Assembly (NCBI GenBank): GCA_963717155.1
Contig: OY970326.1
Span: 1,054,001 to 1,118,000, forward strand
Source of the DNA: G963717155 sp963717155
GTDB lineage: Bacteria; Actinomycetota; Thermoleophilia; Gaiellales; JALYLC01
Length of the DNA: 64,000 nt
Direction: 5' to 3'
Numbering within the stretch: the stretch's first letter is position 1; the number at the start of each line of letters is the position of its first letter. A model generated the notes under the pieces. The model had not been told where the DNA came from. It searched no databases and saw nothing but the letters and a program-made list of their open reading frames with translations. The position numbers and the translations under genes were made by a program. This document shows, in pieces, positions 19,266-28,736 of the stretch.

Positions 19266-19604
19266 ATGAACGAGCCGCGGACGATCGATTGGGACGCCCA
19301 GGAGTTCGTCGAGATCCGGCCCGGCATCGAGGGTGCGACGGTCCACACGCCCCAGCTGACCGCCACGCTCTACCGCTACCGGCCGGGCTCGAGCTGGGAG
19401 ACCCACGCCCACCCACAGGATCAGATGACCTTCGTGGTCGAGGGAGCCATCGACTTCGTGGTGGACGGGAAGCCCGTCCGTCTGACCACCGGTCAGCTGG
19501 CCGCCCTGCCCGGCGGCGTGCCGCACTCGGCCACGGTCTCGACGACGGCCGGCGCCGTCAGCCTGAACGTCTTCACGCATCGCGAGCATGCGCCCGATGC
19601 CTGA
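19266..19604 (+). CDS. Single-domain cupin protein
   Basis: 112-aa beta-barrel protein. The cupin motif 1 is seen in SSWETHAHPQDQMTFVVEG (metal-binding His-x-His and a later Gln where Glu is common), and motif 2 in AALPGGVPHSATV with its His. Such proteins bind a metal and act as small dioxygenases, isomerases or sugar-binding factors. An in-frame ATG at 19248 falls inside the operator-like element and is disfavoured. The 3' end overlaps the next SDR start, so the two are probably co-translated. Function within the cluster is unknown. Confidence 0.8.
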   Translation: MNEPRTIDWDAQEFVEIRPGIEGATVHTPQLTATLYRYRPGSSWETHAHPQDQMTFVVEGAIDFVVDGKPVRLTTGQLAALPGGVPHSATVSTTAGAVSLNVFTHREHAPDA

Positions 19605-20349
19605 CGACGACTGGCTCGGACTCGCCGGGCAGCGCGTCCTGGTTGCCGGCGGAGCGGGAACGCTCGGCCGCGCGATCGCCCGTGGATTCGTGGACGCGGG
19701 TGCGAGGGTGGCAGTCGTCGACCGCGATCCCGACGGGCTCGGCGCGCTCCGCGGCTCGATCGAGGTCGTGGTCGCCGCCGACCTCTGCGACGCCGCGACC
19801 TGCCGCGCCGCGGTCGCCGAGGTGCGTACCGCCCTCGCGGGGCTCGACGTGCTCGTCCACTGCGTCGGCATCAACGATCGGCGGGCGCTCGAGGACTACG
19901 GCGACGCCGACTGGCAGGCGATCCTGACGACGAACCTGTCGAGCGCGTTCTGGATCGCCCAGGCGGTCGCCCCGGCGATGCGCGAGCAGCGCCACGGGCG
20001 GATCATCTTCCTGTCGTCGGTCGCGAGCCGGAGCGGGCACAAGCACCACGGGCCGTACGCGGCCAGCAAGGGGGCGATCAACCAGCTGATGCGTGTGATC
20101 GCCCACGAGTACGCAGCCGACGGCGTGACCTCGAACGCGGTCGCGCCCGGGTACATGGAGACTGCGCTGACGGAGAGCTACCTCGCCGGATCACCCGGGC
20201 GCCGCGAGGCGCTCGTCGGCCTCATACCCGCGGCGCGCTTCGGCACGCTCGACGAGGTCGTGGGCCCGACGCTGTTCCTGGCCTCGCGCCAGGCCAGCTT
20301 CGTGACCGGTCAGGTGCTGTACGTCGACGGCGGTCGCTCGGTGATCTGA
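19588..20349 (+). CDS. SDR family NAD(P)-dependent oxidoreductase
   Basis: 253-aa classical short-chain dehydrogenase. Visible: a glycine motif VAGGAGTLGRAIA (about residues 19-31), Asp after strand 2 in VVDRDPDG pointing to NAD(H), catalytic Ser in FLSSVASRSG, and Tyr-Lys in GPYAASKGAI. The C-terminal FVTGQVLYVDGG block is typical. The ATG at 19588 overlaps the cupin gene by 17 nt; an ATG at 19597 gives an 8-nt overlap and is equally possible. Fits oxidation or reduction of a hydroxyl group in the catabolic route. Confidence 0.9.
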   Translation: MRPMPDDDWLGLAGQRVLVAGGAGTLGRAIARGFVDAGARVAVVDRDPDGLGALRGSIEVVVAADLCDAATCRAAVAEVRTALAGLDVLVHCVGINDRRALEDYGDADWQAILTTNLSSAFWIAQAVAPAMREQRHGRIIFLSSVASRSGHKHHGPYAASKGAINQLMRVIAHEYAADGVTSNAVAPGYMETALTESYLAGSPGRREALVGLIPAARFGTLDEVVGPTLFLASRQASFVTGQVLYVDGGRSVI

Positions 20350-20382
20350 CGCACGTCGTCGACGACAGGAGCAACGCACGCG

Positions 20383-21162
20383 ATGAGCACACCCATCCGC
20401 AGGTTCGAGGGGAAGACGGTCATGGTCACGGGAGCAGGCACCGGTTTCGGTGCCGAGCTCGCCGTGCGTGCCGGCGAGGAGGGCGCGAACGTCATCGTCC
20501 ACTACCGCAGCTCGGCCGCAGGGGCCGAACGCACGGCCGACCGGGTGCGCGCGGCCGGCTCGGAGGCCCTCATCGTGCAGGGGGACATCACCTCGTGGGA
20601 CGACATCAAGCGCATGGCCGAGTGGGCGTTCTCCGAGGTCGGCGGTGTCGACGTTCTCATCAACAATGTCGGCGACATGGCAGCGGGCCAGAACTCGTGG
20701 CGCGAGATCACCGAGGAGTCGATCGACCACGTCCTGGCGGTCGACATCAAGGGGACGCTCCTGATGGTGCACGAGTTCGGGCAGCGCATGCTCGAGCGGC
20801 GGAAGGGCGCCATCGTCAACATCGGGTCGACCGTGATCGTGCGCGGGAGCCCGCGGGCGCCGCAGTACGCAGCCGGCAAGTACGGCGTGCTCGGCGTGAC
20901 GAAGTCGTACGCGAAGGCGTTCGCCCCGCACGTCCGCGTCAACACGTTCGCGCCGGGGTTCATGCAGACCGAGGCGATCCTCACCCGTCCCGACTGGACG
21001 TCCGGGAGGGCCGAGCAGCTGACGGCGGCGACGCCCGCCGGACGAATCCCGCCACCGGAGGATCTGGCGGGCGCCGCGCTGTTCCTGGCGAGCGACGAGG
21101 CCCACCACATCACCGGTACGTACATGATCTGCGACGGCGGCTACAGCATGCTCGGCGCATGA
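20383..21162 (+). CDS. SDR family oxidoreductase
   Basis: 259-aa classical short-chain dehydrogenase with cofactor motif VTGAGTGFGAEL (about residues 15-26), NNVG (94-97 region), catalytic Ser in NIGSTVIVRG, and YAAGK as the Tyr-Lys pair. A His-Tyr-Arg after strand 2 suggests a preference for NADP(H). AGGAG lies 11 nt before the ATG. The stop overlaps the GntR start as ATGA. It differs enough from the preceding SDR to be a separate step rather than a recent duplicate. Confidence 0.9.
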   Translation: MSTPIRRFEGKTVMVTGAGTGFGAELAVRAGEEGANVIVHYRSSAAGAERTADRVRAAGSEALIVQGDITSWDDIKRMAEWAFSEVGGVDVLINNVGDMAAGQNSWREITEESIDHVLAVDIKGTLLMVHEFGQRMLERRKGAIVNIGSTVIVRGSPRAPQYAAGKYGVLGVTKSYAKAFAPHVRVNTFAPGFMQTEAILTRPDWTSGRAEQLTAATPAGRIPPPEDLAGAALFLASDEAHHITGTYMICDGGYSMLGA

Positions 21163-21884
21163 GCGAGCGACCCAGACTCGACGGCGCGGAAGGCGGCAAG
21201 GACGAGCCGGTGTACGACCGCGTCCGCACCGCAATCCTGAACGGCGAGCTGGCGCCGGGTGCGATCATGTCCCAGGTCTCGCTCGCGGAGGAGCTGGGGA
21301 TCAGCCGAACGCCCCTGCGCGAGGCGCTCCGCATGCTCCAGTCGGAGGGGTTGATCGAGGCCGAGCCGAACCGCCGGGTGCGCGTCGCCCCGATGTCTCC
21401 CGAGGACCTCGAGGACCTCTGGATCATCCGCGTCACCCTCGAGACGGAGGCGCTGCGACTGTCGATGCCCCGGATGACCGCCGACGACCTCGCCCGCCTC
21501 GAGGGCTCGATGGCGGAGATGGCGCACTACGCGGAGATCAGGGACTACCGCCGCTGGGGCGCGCCGCATCGCCGTTTCCACCGGCTCCTGACGGTGCACG
21601 CCGGCGGGCGGCTGAACGCGCTGCTCGACCAGCTCTTCGATCACTCCGAGCGCTACCGCAGGTTGCACATCGGCCACGGGCCCAGTGCGTGGGCCACCGC
21701 GGGGCATCGCGAGATCCTCGATGCATGCAAGCAGGGCGACCGCGACGGGTGCGGCTCGCTGCTCGCGAGCCACCTCGCGCGCACGGCCTTCGAGGTCAGC
21801 GAGCTGCTCGATCCCGCGTACGATCCGGCGCGTCTGCGCGAGGCTCTGACCGACGCCGGAGGTGAGATCCCCTCGCGCCTGTAG
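21159..21884 (+). CDS. GntR family transcriptional regulator, FCD (FadR-C) subfamily
   Basis: 241-aa regulator. The winged helix-turn-helix spans about residues 18-75, with LAEELGISRTPLREALRML as recognition region. The C-terminal FCD helical bundle has the metal/ligand residues expected in APHRRFHRLL and TAGHREILDACKQGD. Members sense carboxylate or sugar-acid intermediates and usually repress their own catabolic operon. It overlaps the SDR stop in ATGA and sits in the cupin-SDR-SDR message. Likely controls the 6-23 kb island through the TGTATGCA elements (inference). Confidence 0.88.
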   Translation: MSERPRLDGAEGGKDEPVYDRVRTAILNGELAPGAIMSQVSLAEELGISRTPLREALRMLQSEGLIEAEPNRRVRVAPMSPEDLEDLWIIRVTLETEALRLSMPRMTADDLARLEGSMAEMAHYAEIRDYRRWGAPHRRFHRLLTVHAGGRLNALLDQLFDHSERYRRLHIGHGPSAWATAGHREILDACKQGDRDGCGSLLASHLARTAFEVSELLDPAYDPARLREALTDAGGEIPSRL

Positions 21885-21896
21885 CGGAGAGGACGA

Positions 21897-22994
21897 GTGA
21901 TGCTGCGGCGCCACCCACTGCTCGACCATGCGCCTCCGACTCCCGAGGCGTTCGCCGCAGTGGAGGCCGACGCGGCGCGCATCCTGCGCACCGACGAGGA
22001 CGTCGTCATCGTCCAGGCCGAGGCTGCGCTCGCGCTCGAGGCCGTGCTGCTCGGCCTCGTCCGCCCCGGGCTCGCGGTGCTGTGCCTCAGCTCGGGCGCC
22101 TATGGCGCCTGGTTCGCGAACGAGCTGCGCAAGCTCGGCGCCGAGGTCTCGACGATCGACGTCGGCTCGCGCGAGGCCGTCGCTGCTGCATCCGTCGCGG
22201 AGGCGCTCGAGCGCGACCCTGCGATCGCGCTCGTCGTGTTCGTGCACGCCGAGTCGCTGAGCGGCAACGTGAACCCGGCGGGAGAGATTTGCCGCGTCGT
22301 TCGGGCGCACGGCGCGCTCTGTCTCGTGGATGCCGTCGCGTCGATCGGCGCACACCCCCTCGAGGTCTCGAAGTGGGGGATCGACGTCTGCATCGCGGGT
22401 CCCCAGAAGGCGCTCGCGGGATCTTCCGGCACGTCGCTCGTCAGCGTGAGCGAGCGAGCGTGGCAGGCCATGCGCGACAACCCCAGCGCGCCTCGAGGCT
22501 CGTTCCTCTCGCTGCTCGACTGGAAGGACAGCTGGATCGACGCCGGCCGGCGGCAGATACCCGGCACGCCGGCGATCGTCGAGATGCTCGCCCTCGAGGC
22601 TGCGTGCGCGCGCGTGCTCGACGAGGGCCTCGATCAGGTGATCGCGCGACACGAGCGCTCGGCGCGTGGCTGCCGGGCGGGAGTGCGCGCGCTCGGCTTC
22701 GAGCTGTGGCCGGTCAGCGAGCAGGTCGCCGCCAACGCCGTCACGGTCGTCGAGGTTCCGGCGGCGGTCGCTGCAGATGCACTCGTCCAGGCCGCCTCGA
22801 GCCATGGCCTGGCGCTCGTGGCGGGCAGGGGCTCGCTTGCCGGCAAGGTCGTCCGCATCGACCACATGGGGGCAGGTGCCTCGCCGGAGTCGGTGCTCTC
22901 ATCGTTGATCGCGCTCGGCGAGGCGCTGCGCGACCACGGGCTGCACGTCGATATCACCGGGGCGGTGGGCGTCGCCGGCGAGGCCCTCCTGTAG
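21897..22994 (+). CDS. Class V aminotransferase (serine/alanine-glyoxylate type)
   Basis: 365-aa PLP enzyme of fold type I, class V. The PLP lysine is in GPQKALAG (about residue 176), preceded by LVDAVASIGAHPLEV, and a substrate-side block GTPAIVEMLAL follows. Members transfer amino groups between alanine, serine or aminoethylphosphonate and 2-oxo acids. The GTG at 21897 is directly followed by ATG 21900; GGAGAGG lies 4-7 nt upstream, so either could start translation. It follows the GntR gene by 12 nt and is the last gene of this rightward unit. Substrate uncertain. Confidence 0.85.
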   Translation: MMLRRHPLLDHAPPTPEAFAAVEADAARILRTDEDVVIVQAEAALALEAVLLGLVRPGLAVLCLSSGAYGAWFANELRKLGAEVSTIDVGSREAVAAASVAEALERDPAIALVVFVHAESLSGNVNPAGEICRVVRAHGALCLVDAVASIGAHPLEVSKWGIDVCIAGPQKALAGSSGTSLVSVSERAWQAMRDNPSAPRGSFLSLLDWKDSWIDAGRRQIPGTPAIVEMLALEAACARVLDEGLDQVIARHERSARGCRAGVRALGFELWPVSEQVAANAVTVVEVPAAVAADALVQAASSHGLALVAGRGSLAGKVVRIDHMGAGASPESVLSSLIALGEALRDHGLHVDITGAVGVAGEALL

Positions 22995-23000
22995 CGCGCC

Positions 23001-23798
23001 CTACACCTTCCGGAAGCGCCACATCGAGAGCGTCGCGCACACGGTCACGATGACCGCGCTCCATGCGAGCGCCCGGATCGTCGGGCCGGTCGCCGGGCCG
23101 ACACCCTGGGTCAGGGCGCGAATCGAGTTGACGACCTGCGTGATCGGCTGGTGCTCGGCGAACGTGCGCAGCCACGAGGGCATCGTCGCCGTCGAAGTGA
23201 AGGTCGACGCGGCGAAGACGAGCGGGAAGATCGGCAGGAACGCGGCGAGCTGGGCCGCCTCGGTCGAGCGCACCAGGAGGCCCACGAGCGTGAAGAACCA
23301 TGCGAAGGCGTAGCCGAACGCGATCGCGACGACGAACCCGAGCGCGATGTGCGAGACGGGCGTGTGGAACCGGAAGCCGACCGCAATGCCGACGAACGTC
23401 ACCAGGATCAGCGTGAACGTCGTACGCGCCACCGACGCGATCGTGGCGCCGGTGAGGATCGCGGCACGGCTCATCGGGAGCGAGCGGAACCGGTCGGTGA
23501 TCCCCTTCGACATGTCCTCGGCGACGCGGACCGTCAGCGACGAGCCGCCGAAGACGGTCGTCTGCACGACGATCCCGGGAATCAGGTAGTCGGCGTAGTT
23601 CCCGTAGCCGGGCACGTGGATCGAGCCGCCGAAGACGTACCGGAACAGCAGCACGAAGATCACGGGTTGGATCGACGCGAAGACGACGATCTGCGGGGTC
23701 CGCAGCAAGGACAACAGGTTGCGGCGGGCGATCACGCGGGTGTCGCCGACGAAGCCCTGCAGCATCGAGCGCCGCTGTGGGAGCGCGGTCGAGCTCAC
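23001..23798 (-). CDS. ABC-2 type transporter permease (DrrB-like)
   Basis: 265-aa six-helix permease of the ABC-2 export family, as in daunorubicin resistance DrrB. The N-terminal VIARRNLLSLLRTPQIVVFA amphipathic start, the DYLIPGIVVQTTVFGG stretch and the conserved RFRSLPMSRAA loop are visible. The GTG start shares GTGA with the ATPase stop upstream, so the two subunits are coupled. It ends the ten-gene leftward operon. Exported substrate unknown; a drug, lipid or peptide is possible. Confidence 0.87.
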   Translation of the reverse strand: MSSTALPQRRSMLQGFVGDTRVIARRNLLSLLRTPQIVVFASIQPVIFVLLFRYVFGGSIHVPGYGNYADYLIPGIVVQTTVFGGSSLTVRVAEDMSKGITDRFRSLPMSRAAILTGATIASVARTTFTLILVTFVGIAVGFRFHTPVSHIALGFVVAIAFGYAFAWFFTLVGLLVRSTEAAQLAAFLPIFPLVFAASTFTSTATMPSWLRTFAEHQPITQVVNSIRALTQGVGPATGPTIRALAWSAVIVTVCATLSMWRFRKV

Positions 23799-24807
23799 GC
23801 GGCCTTGCGCCTTCGGCGGCGCCCCGCGCCGCCCTCGCTCGCATCCGACTCCGCGACCTCCTCCGCGCCACGGCCGGTCAGCGCCAGGAAGACGTCGTCG
23901 AGCGAGGGTCGGTGGACGCCGAGGTCGTCGATCGGTATGCCTGCGTCCTCGATCGCTCGCGCGGCGTCGAGCAGGCTCTCGACGCGGTCGACGACCGGTA
24001 TCTTGACGCGCTGCGCGTGGGCGTCGATCGTCACGCGCTCCGGGAAGAGCGGCTCGAGCACCTCCGCCATCTGCGGCAGGTCGGCCGCGTTCGTCACGTG
24101 CACCTCGATCACGTCGCCGCCGACCCGGCCCTTCAGCTCGTCGGAGGTGCCGAACGCGATCATCTGGCCGTGGTCGATCACGGCGATGCGATCGGCGAGA
24201 CGGTCGGCCTCGTCGAGGTACTGCGTGGTCAGAAGCAGCGTCGTCCCGTCGGCCACGAGCTCGGCGATGAGCTCCCACAGATCGATGCGCGTGCGCGGGT
24301 CGAGGCCGGTCGTCGGCTCGTCCATCAGCAGCACCCTCGGTCGCCCGACGAGGCTCGCACCGAGGTCGAGTCGTCGCCGCATGCCGCCCGAGTAGGTGCG
24401 CACGAGGCGCTCGGACGCGTCCGTCAGGGTGAGACGCGTGAGCGCCTCGGCCGCGCGGATCTTCGCGTCCTTCCGGCGCAGGCCATAGAGCTGGCCGATC
24501 ATCTCGAGGTTCTCGCGGCCGGTCAGCGTCTCGTCGACCGCGGCGTACTGGCCGGCGAGGCCGAGCAGCTGCCGCGCTTCCTGCGGTCGCTCGACGACGT
24601 CGATGCCGTCGATGCGGGCATGGCCCGCGTCGGGAATCAGCAGCGTCGCGAGGACGCGGACGATCGTCGTCTTGCCGGCGCCGTTCGGGCCGAGCAGGCC
24701 CAGCACCGTGCCCGCCGGTACCTCGAGGTCGACGCCAGCGAGTGCGACCGTCTCGCCGTACGCCTTGTGGAGCCCCTCCACCTCGATGATCGCGCGCGCG
24801 CTCGACA

Positions 24808-24808
<1 letters not shown>
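23795..24808 (-). CDS. ABC exporter ATP-binding protein (DrrA-like)
   Basis: 337-aa ATPase of the daunorubicin-resistance family. Walker A GPNGAGKTT (about residues 42-50), a signature reading YSGGMRRR, and Walker B VLLMDEPTTGLDP are intact. The C-terminal extension of about 100 residues ending in RPSLDDVFLALTGR is the DrrA-type regulatory tail; it closes in a basic RRRRRKAA. The GTG start at 24808 overlaps the stop of the DppF gene by one base (TAGTG), which joins an export pair to an import operon. Confidence 0.9.
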
Positions 24809-25831
<1,023 letters not shown>

Positions 25832-26796
25832 CCAGCCAGCAGGCGTCGAGGTGTCCCGGAGCTCCGAACCGCTGGTCGAGGGGCGGCGTCTCCTCGCAGC
25901 GCGCATGCGCGTACGCGCAGCGGACACGGAACGAGCACCCCTCGTCGAGCCCTACCAGCGAGGGCGGCTGGCCCGGGATCGAGTGCAGGCGGGTCAGGCG
26001 CTCTCGATCGATCCGGGGGATCGACTCGAGCAGCCCCCACGTGTACGGGTGCTGGGGTCGGTGGAAGAGGTCGCGGACCGTGCCCTGCTCGACGATGCGC
26101 CCCGCGTACATCACGGCGACGCGATCGGCCATGCGGGCGACGACCCCGAGGTCGTGCGTGATCAGCACGACCGCGGCGCCGTGCGTCTCGCGCATCCGCT
26201 GGATCAGTCGCAGGATCTGGGCCTGGATCGTGACGTCGAGCGCAGTCGTCGGCTCGTCGGCGATCAGCACGGCCGGCTCGCACGCGAGCGCCATCGCGAT
26301 CATCACGCGCTGCCGCATACCGCCGGAGAGCTGGTGGGGGTAGTCCTGCGCCCGCCGTTCGGGCTCGGGGATGCCGACCTCGCGGAGCAGGTCGACGGCC
26401 CGGGTCATCGCGTCTCCCCAGCTGATCGCGATGTGGGCTCGCAGCGTCTCGGCGATCAGGCTCCCGACGCGGTGGACGGGGTTCAGCGAGGTCATCGGAT
26501 CCTGGAAGATCATCGCGATCTCGGCCCCGCGCACGCGCCGGAGCTCGCGCTCGCCGAGCGTCAGCAGCTCGTTTCCGCGGAAGCGCACGCTGCCGCTGAA
26601 GCGCGCGTTCGGGTCATTGCGGTTGAGGCCGGTGAGCGCCATCGCCGTGACCGACTTCCCGCAGCCGGACTCGCCGACGACGCCGAGCACCTCGCCGGGC
26701 GCGAGCTCGAACGAGACGCCCCGCACGGCCTCGACGACGCCGCCCTCGGTCACGAACGAGACATGGAGGTCCTCGACCTGCAGGATCGGCCCGGCG

Positions 26797-27765
26797 CTAC
26801 TCAAGGCGGATCCTCGGATCGAGCCACGCGTACGCGACGTCGACGAACGTGTTGCACAGGACGACGAAGAACGCGCCGTACAGCGTGAGCGCCATCAGAG
26901 GCGGAAGATCGAGGTGCGTGACCGACTCCTGCGCGTACTGGCCGACGCCCTCGATCCCGAAGATCGGCTCGATCAGGATCACGGTGCCGCCGACCGCGGC
27001 GCCGAAGTCGAGCCCGAGCAGCGTCACGACAGGGATCAGCGATGTCCGCAGCACGTGGCGCGACAGCACGCGCCTCCGCGACAGTCCCATCGCGCGGGCC
27101 GTGCGCACGTAGTCGGCCGACTGCGTCTCGATCAGCGAGGCCCGTACGACACGCGCGTAGAAGCCGATCGACACGACGGACAGCACGATCCATGGCAGGG
27201 CGAGATGCTCCGCCCACTGCAGGGGGCTCTGGGCGAAGGGGACGTAGCCGCCGGCCGGGATCCAGTTGAAGAGTGGTGACTCGTGCCAGCGGAACGTGAA
27301 CAGGTACAGCAGCACCGCTCCGAACCAGAAGATCGGAGTCGAGATGCCGCCGAGGGAGAGGATCGTCAGGGCTCTGTCGGCGAATCTCCCCTGCTGCACG
27401 CCCGAGATCACCCCGATTCCGATTCCGAAGATCGTCCAGATGATCGCCGCCCCGATGGCGAGGGAGAGTGTCCGCGGAATGCCGCGCTGGATCGTCGGCA
27501 GCACGGGCGTCTGATCCTGGTAGCTGATCATGTCGCGCTTGATGAACAGGTGGTCGAGCATGTCGCCGTACTGCACCCAGTACGGGCGGTCGAAGCCCCA
27601 CTTCTTGCGGATCTGGACGATGTTCTCCTGGGTCGGTCGACGGCCCGCCATCCGCAGCGCGGGATCTCCGCCCGGAATCACGTTGAAGATCAGGAACACC
27701 AGGATCGAGACGGCCACCAGGACGCCCAGCATCCCGGCGATGCGCTTGATCACGAAACGGGTCAA
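26797..27765 (-). CDS. Peptide ABC transporter permease, DppB type
   Basis: 322-aa permease. It begins RFVIKRIAGMLGVLVAVSIL, the conserved first helix of DppB proteins, and ends with the usual LDPRIRLE. The ATPase-coupling loop is in RTARAMGLSRRRVLSRHVLR. A segment after helix 1 (about residues 35-95) is external. The TTG start is chosen because it forms a TTGA overlap with the upstream permease stop and has GAGG upstream. Forms the channel together with the DppC protein. Confidence 0.88.
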   Translation of the reverse strand: MTRFVIKRIAGMLGVLVAVSILVFLIFNVIPGGDPALRMAGRRPTQENIVQIRKKWGFDRPYWVQYGDMLDHLFIKRDMISYQDQTPVLPTIQRGIPRTLSLAIGAAIIWTIFGIGIGVISGVQQGRFADRALTILSLGGISTPIFWFGAVLLYLFTFRWHESPLFNWIPAGGYVPFAQSPLQWAEHLALPWIVLSVVSIGFYARVVRASLIETQSADYVRTARAMGLSRRRVLSRHVLRTSLIPVVTLLGLDFGAAVGGTVILIEPIFGIEGVGQYAQESVTHLDLPPLMALTLYGAFFVVLCNTFVDVAYAWLDPRIRLE

Positions 27766-28736
27766 CCCCGGATCCTCGTGACGCCGTGCGGGTCGAGTGC
27801 GTCGCGCAGTCCGTCGCCGAAGACGTTCAGCGACACGGCCGTGAGCAGGATCGCGATCCCCGGCGCGACGGTCTGCGCCGGTGACGTCACGATCTGCGCG
27901 TAGCCCTGCTCGATGATGTTGCCCCACGAGGGCGTGAGCAGCGGGACGCCGACGCCGAGGAACGAGAGCGCAGCCTCGATCAGGATGTTGTTGGCGACGA
28001 TCAGCGTGAAGAAGATCAGCGCCGAGGACATCACGTTCGGCAAGAGCTCGCTCGCCATCACCCGCAACGACCCCGCTCCGTGCGCGACCGCTGCCTCCAC
28101 GAACTCCTGGCGCCGCAGCGAGAGCACCTGGCCGCGGATCGGCCGGGCGACGTAGGGCACGAAGACCACGGCGATGATCACGATCGGAATCCAGATCGAC
28201 GTCGACGAGACGTGCAGGGGACCGAGCTCCAGTCCTCCGACCTCGAGCGTGGCCGCGAGGGCGACGGCGAGCAGGTAGACCGGGAACGACCAGATGACGT
28301 CGAGCGAGCGAGAGATGAGCGCATCGGACGTTCCTCCGAGCGTGCCTGCAATGAGCGCGAGTCCGAGCGCCAGCGCGACGCAGAGGAGCGCCGACGCGAT
28401 ACCGACCAGCAGCGACGTACGCCCTCCGTACAGCACGCGCACGAACAGGTCCCGACCGTTCGGATCAGCCCCGAGCAGGTAGCGGCCGCGCAGTCCCGGC
28501 CCGATCGGCGTGCCGTCGAGGGCGACCACCGGCACCCTGTGCCTGCCCTCCTGCACGTAGCCGGAGATGTTCTGATCGTTCGGGCCCTGGTGGGCCACGA
28601 AGTGCACCCATAGCGGTGCGCCGATCGTGCACACGAACAGGATCAGCAGGAAGACGGTCCCCGACGCCATCGCAACGCGATTTCGGCGGAGGCGTCGCCA
28701 CGCGATCCGCCAGGGCCCGGCTACTTGGACAGCCAC
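27762..28736 (-). CDS. Peptide ABC transporter permease, DppC type
   Basis: 324-aa permease with the RRLRRNRVAMASGTVFLLIL N-terminal helix typical of DppC. An external loop (about residues 48-88) ends in LLGADPNGRDLFVRVLYGGR, and the C-terminus closes on FGDGLRDALDPHG. The EAA-type loop is EFVEAAVAHGAGSLRVMASE. The GTG start lies inside the last codons of the upstream binding-protein gene, a 16-nt overlap. Confidence 0.88.
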   Translation of the reverse strand: MAVQVAGPWRIAWRRLRRNRVAMASGTVFLLILFVCTIGAPLWVHFVAHQGPNDQNISGYVQEGRHRVPVVALDGTPIGPGLRGRYLLGADPNGRDLFVRVLYGGRTSLLVGIASALLCVALALGLALIAGTLGGTSDALISRSLDVIWSFPVYLLAVALAATLEVGGLELGPLHVSSTSIWIPIVIIAVVFVPYVARPIRGQVLSLRRQEFVEAAVAHGAGSLRVMASELLPNVMSSALIFFTLIVANNILIEAALSFLGVGVPLLTPSWGNIIEQGYAQIVTSPAQTVAPGIAILLTAVSLNVFGDGLRDALDPHGVTRIRG

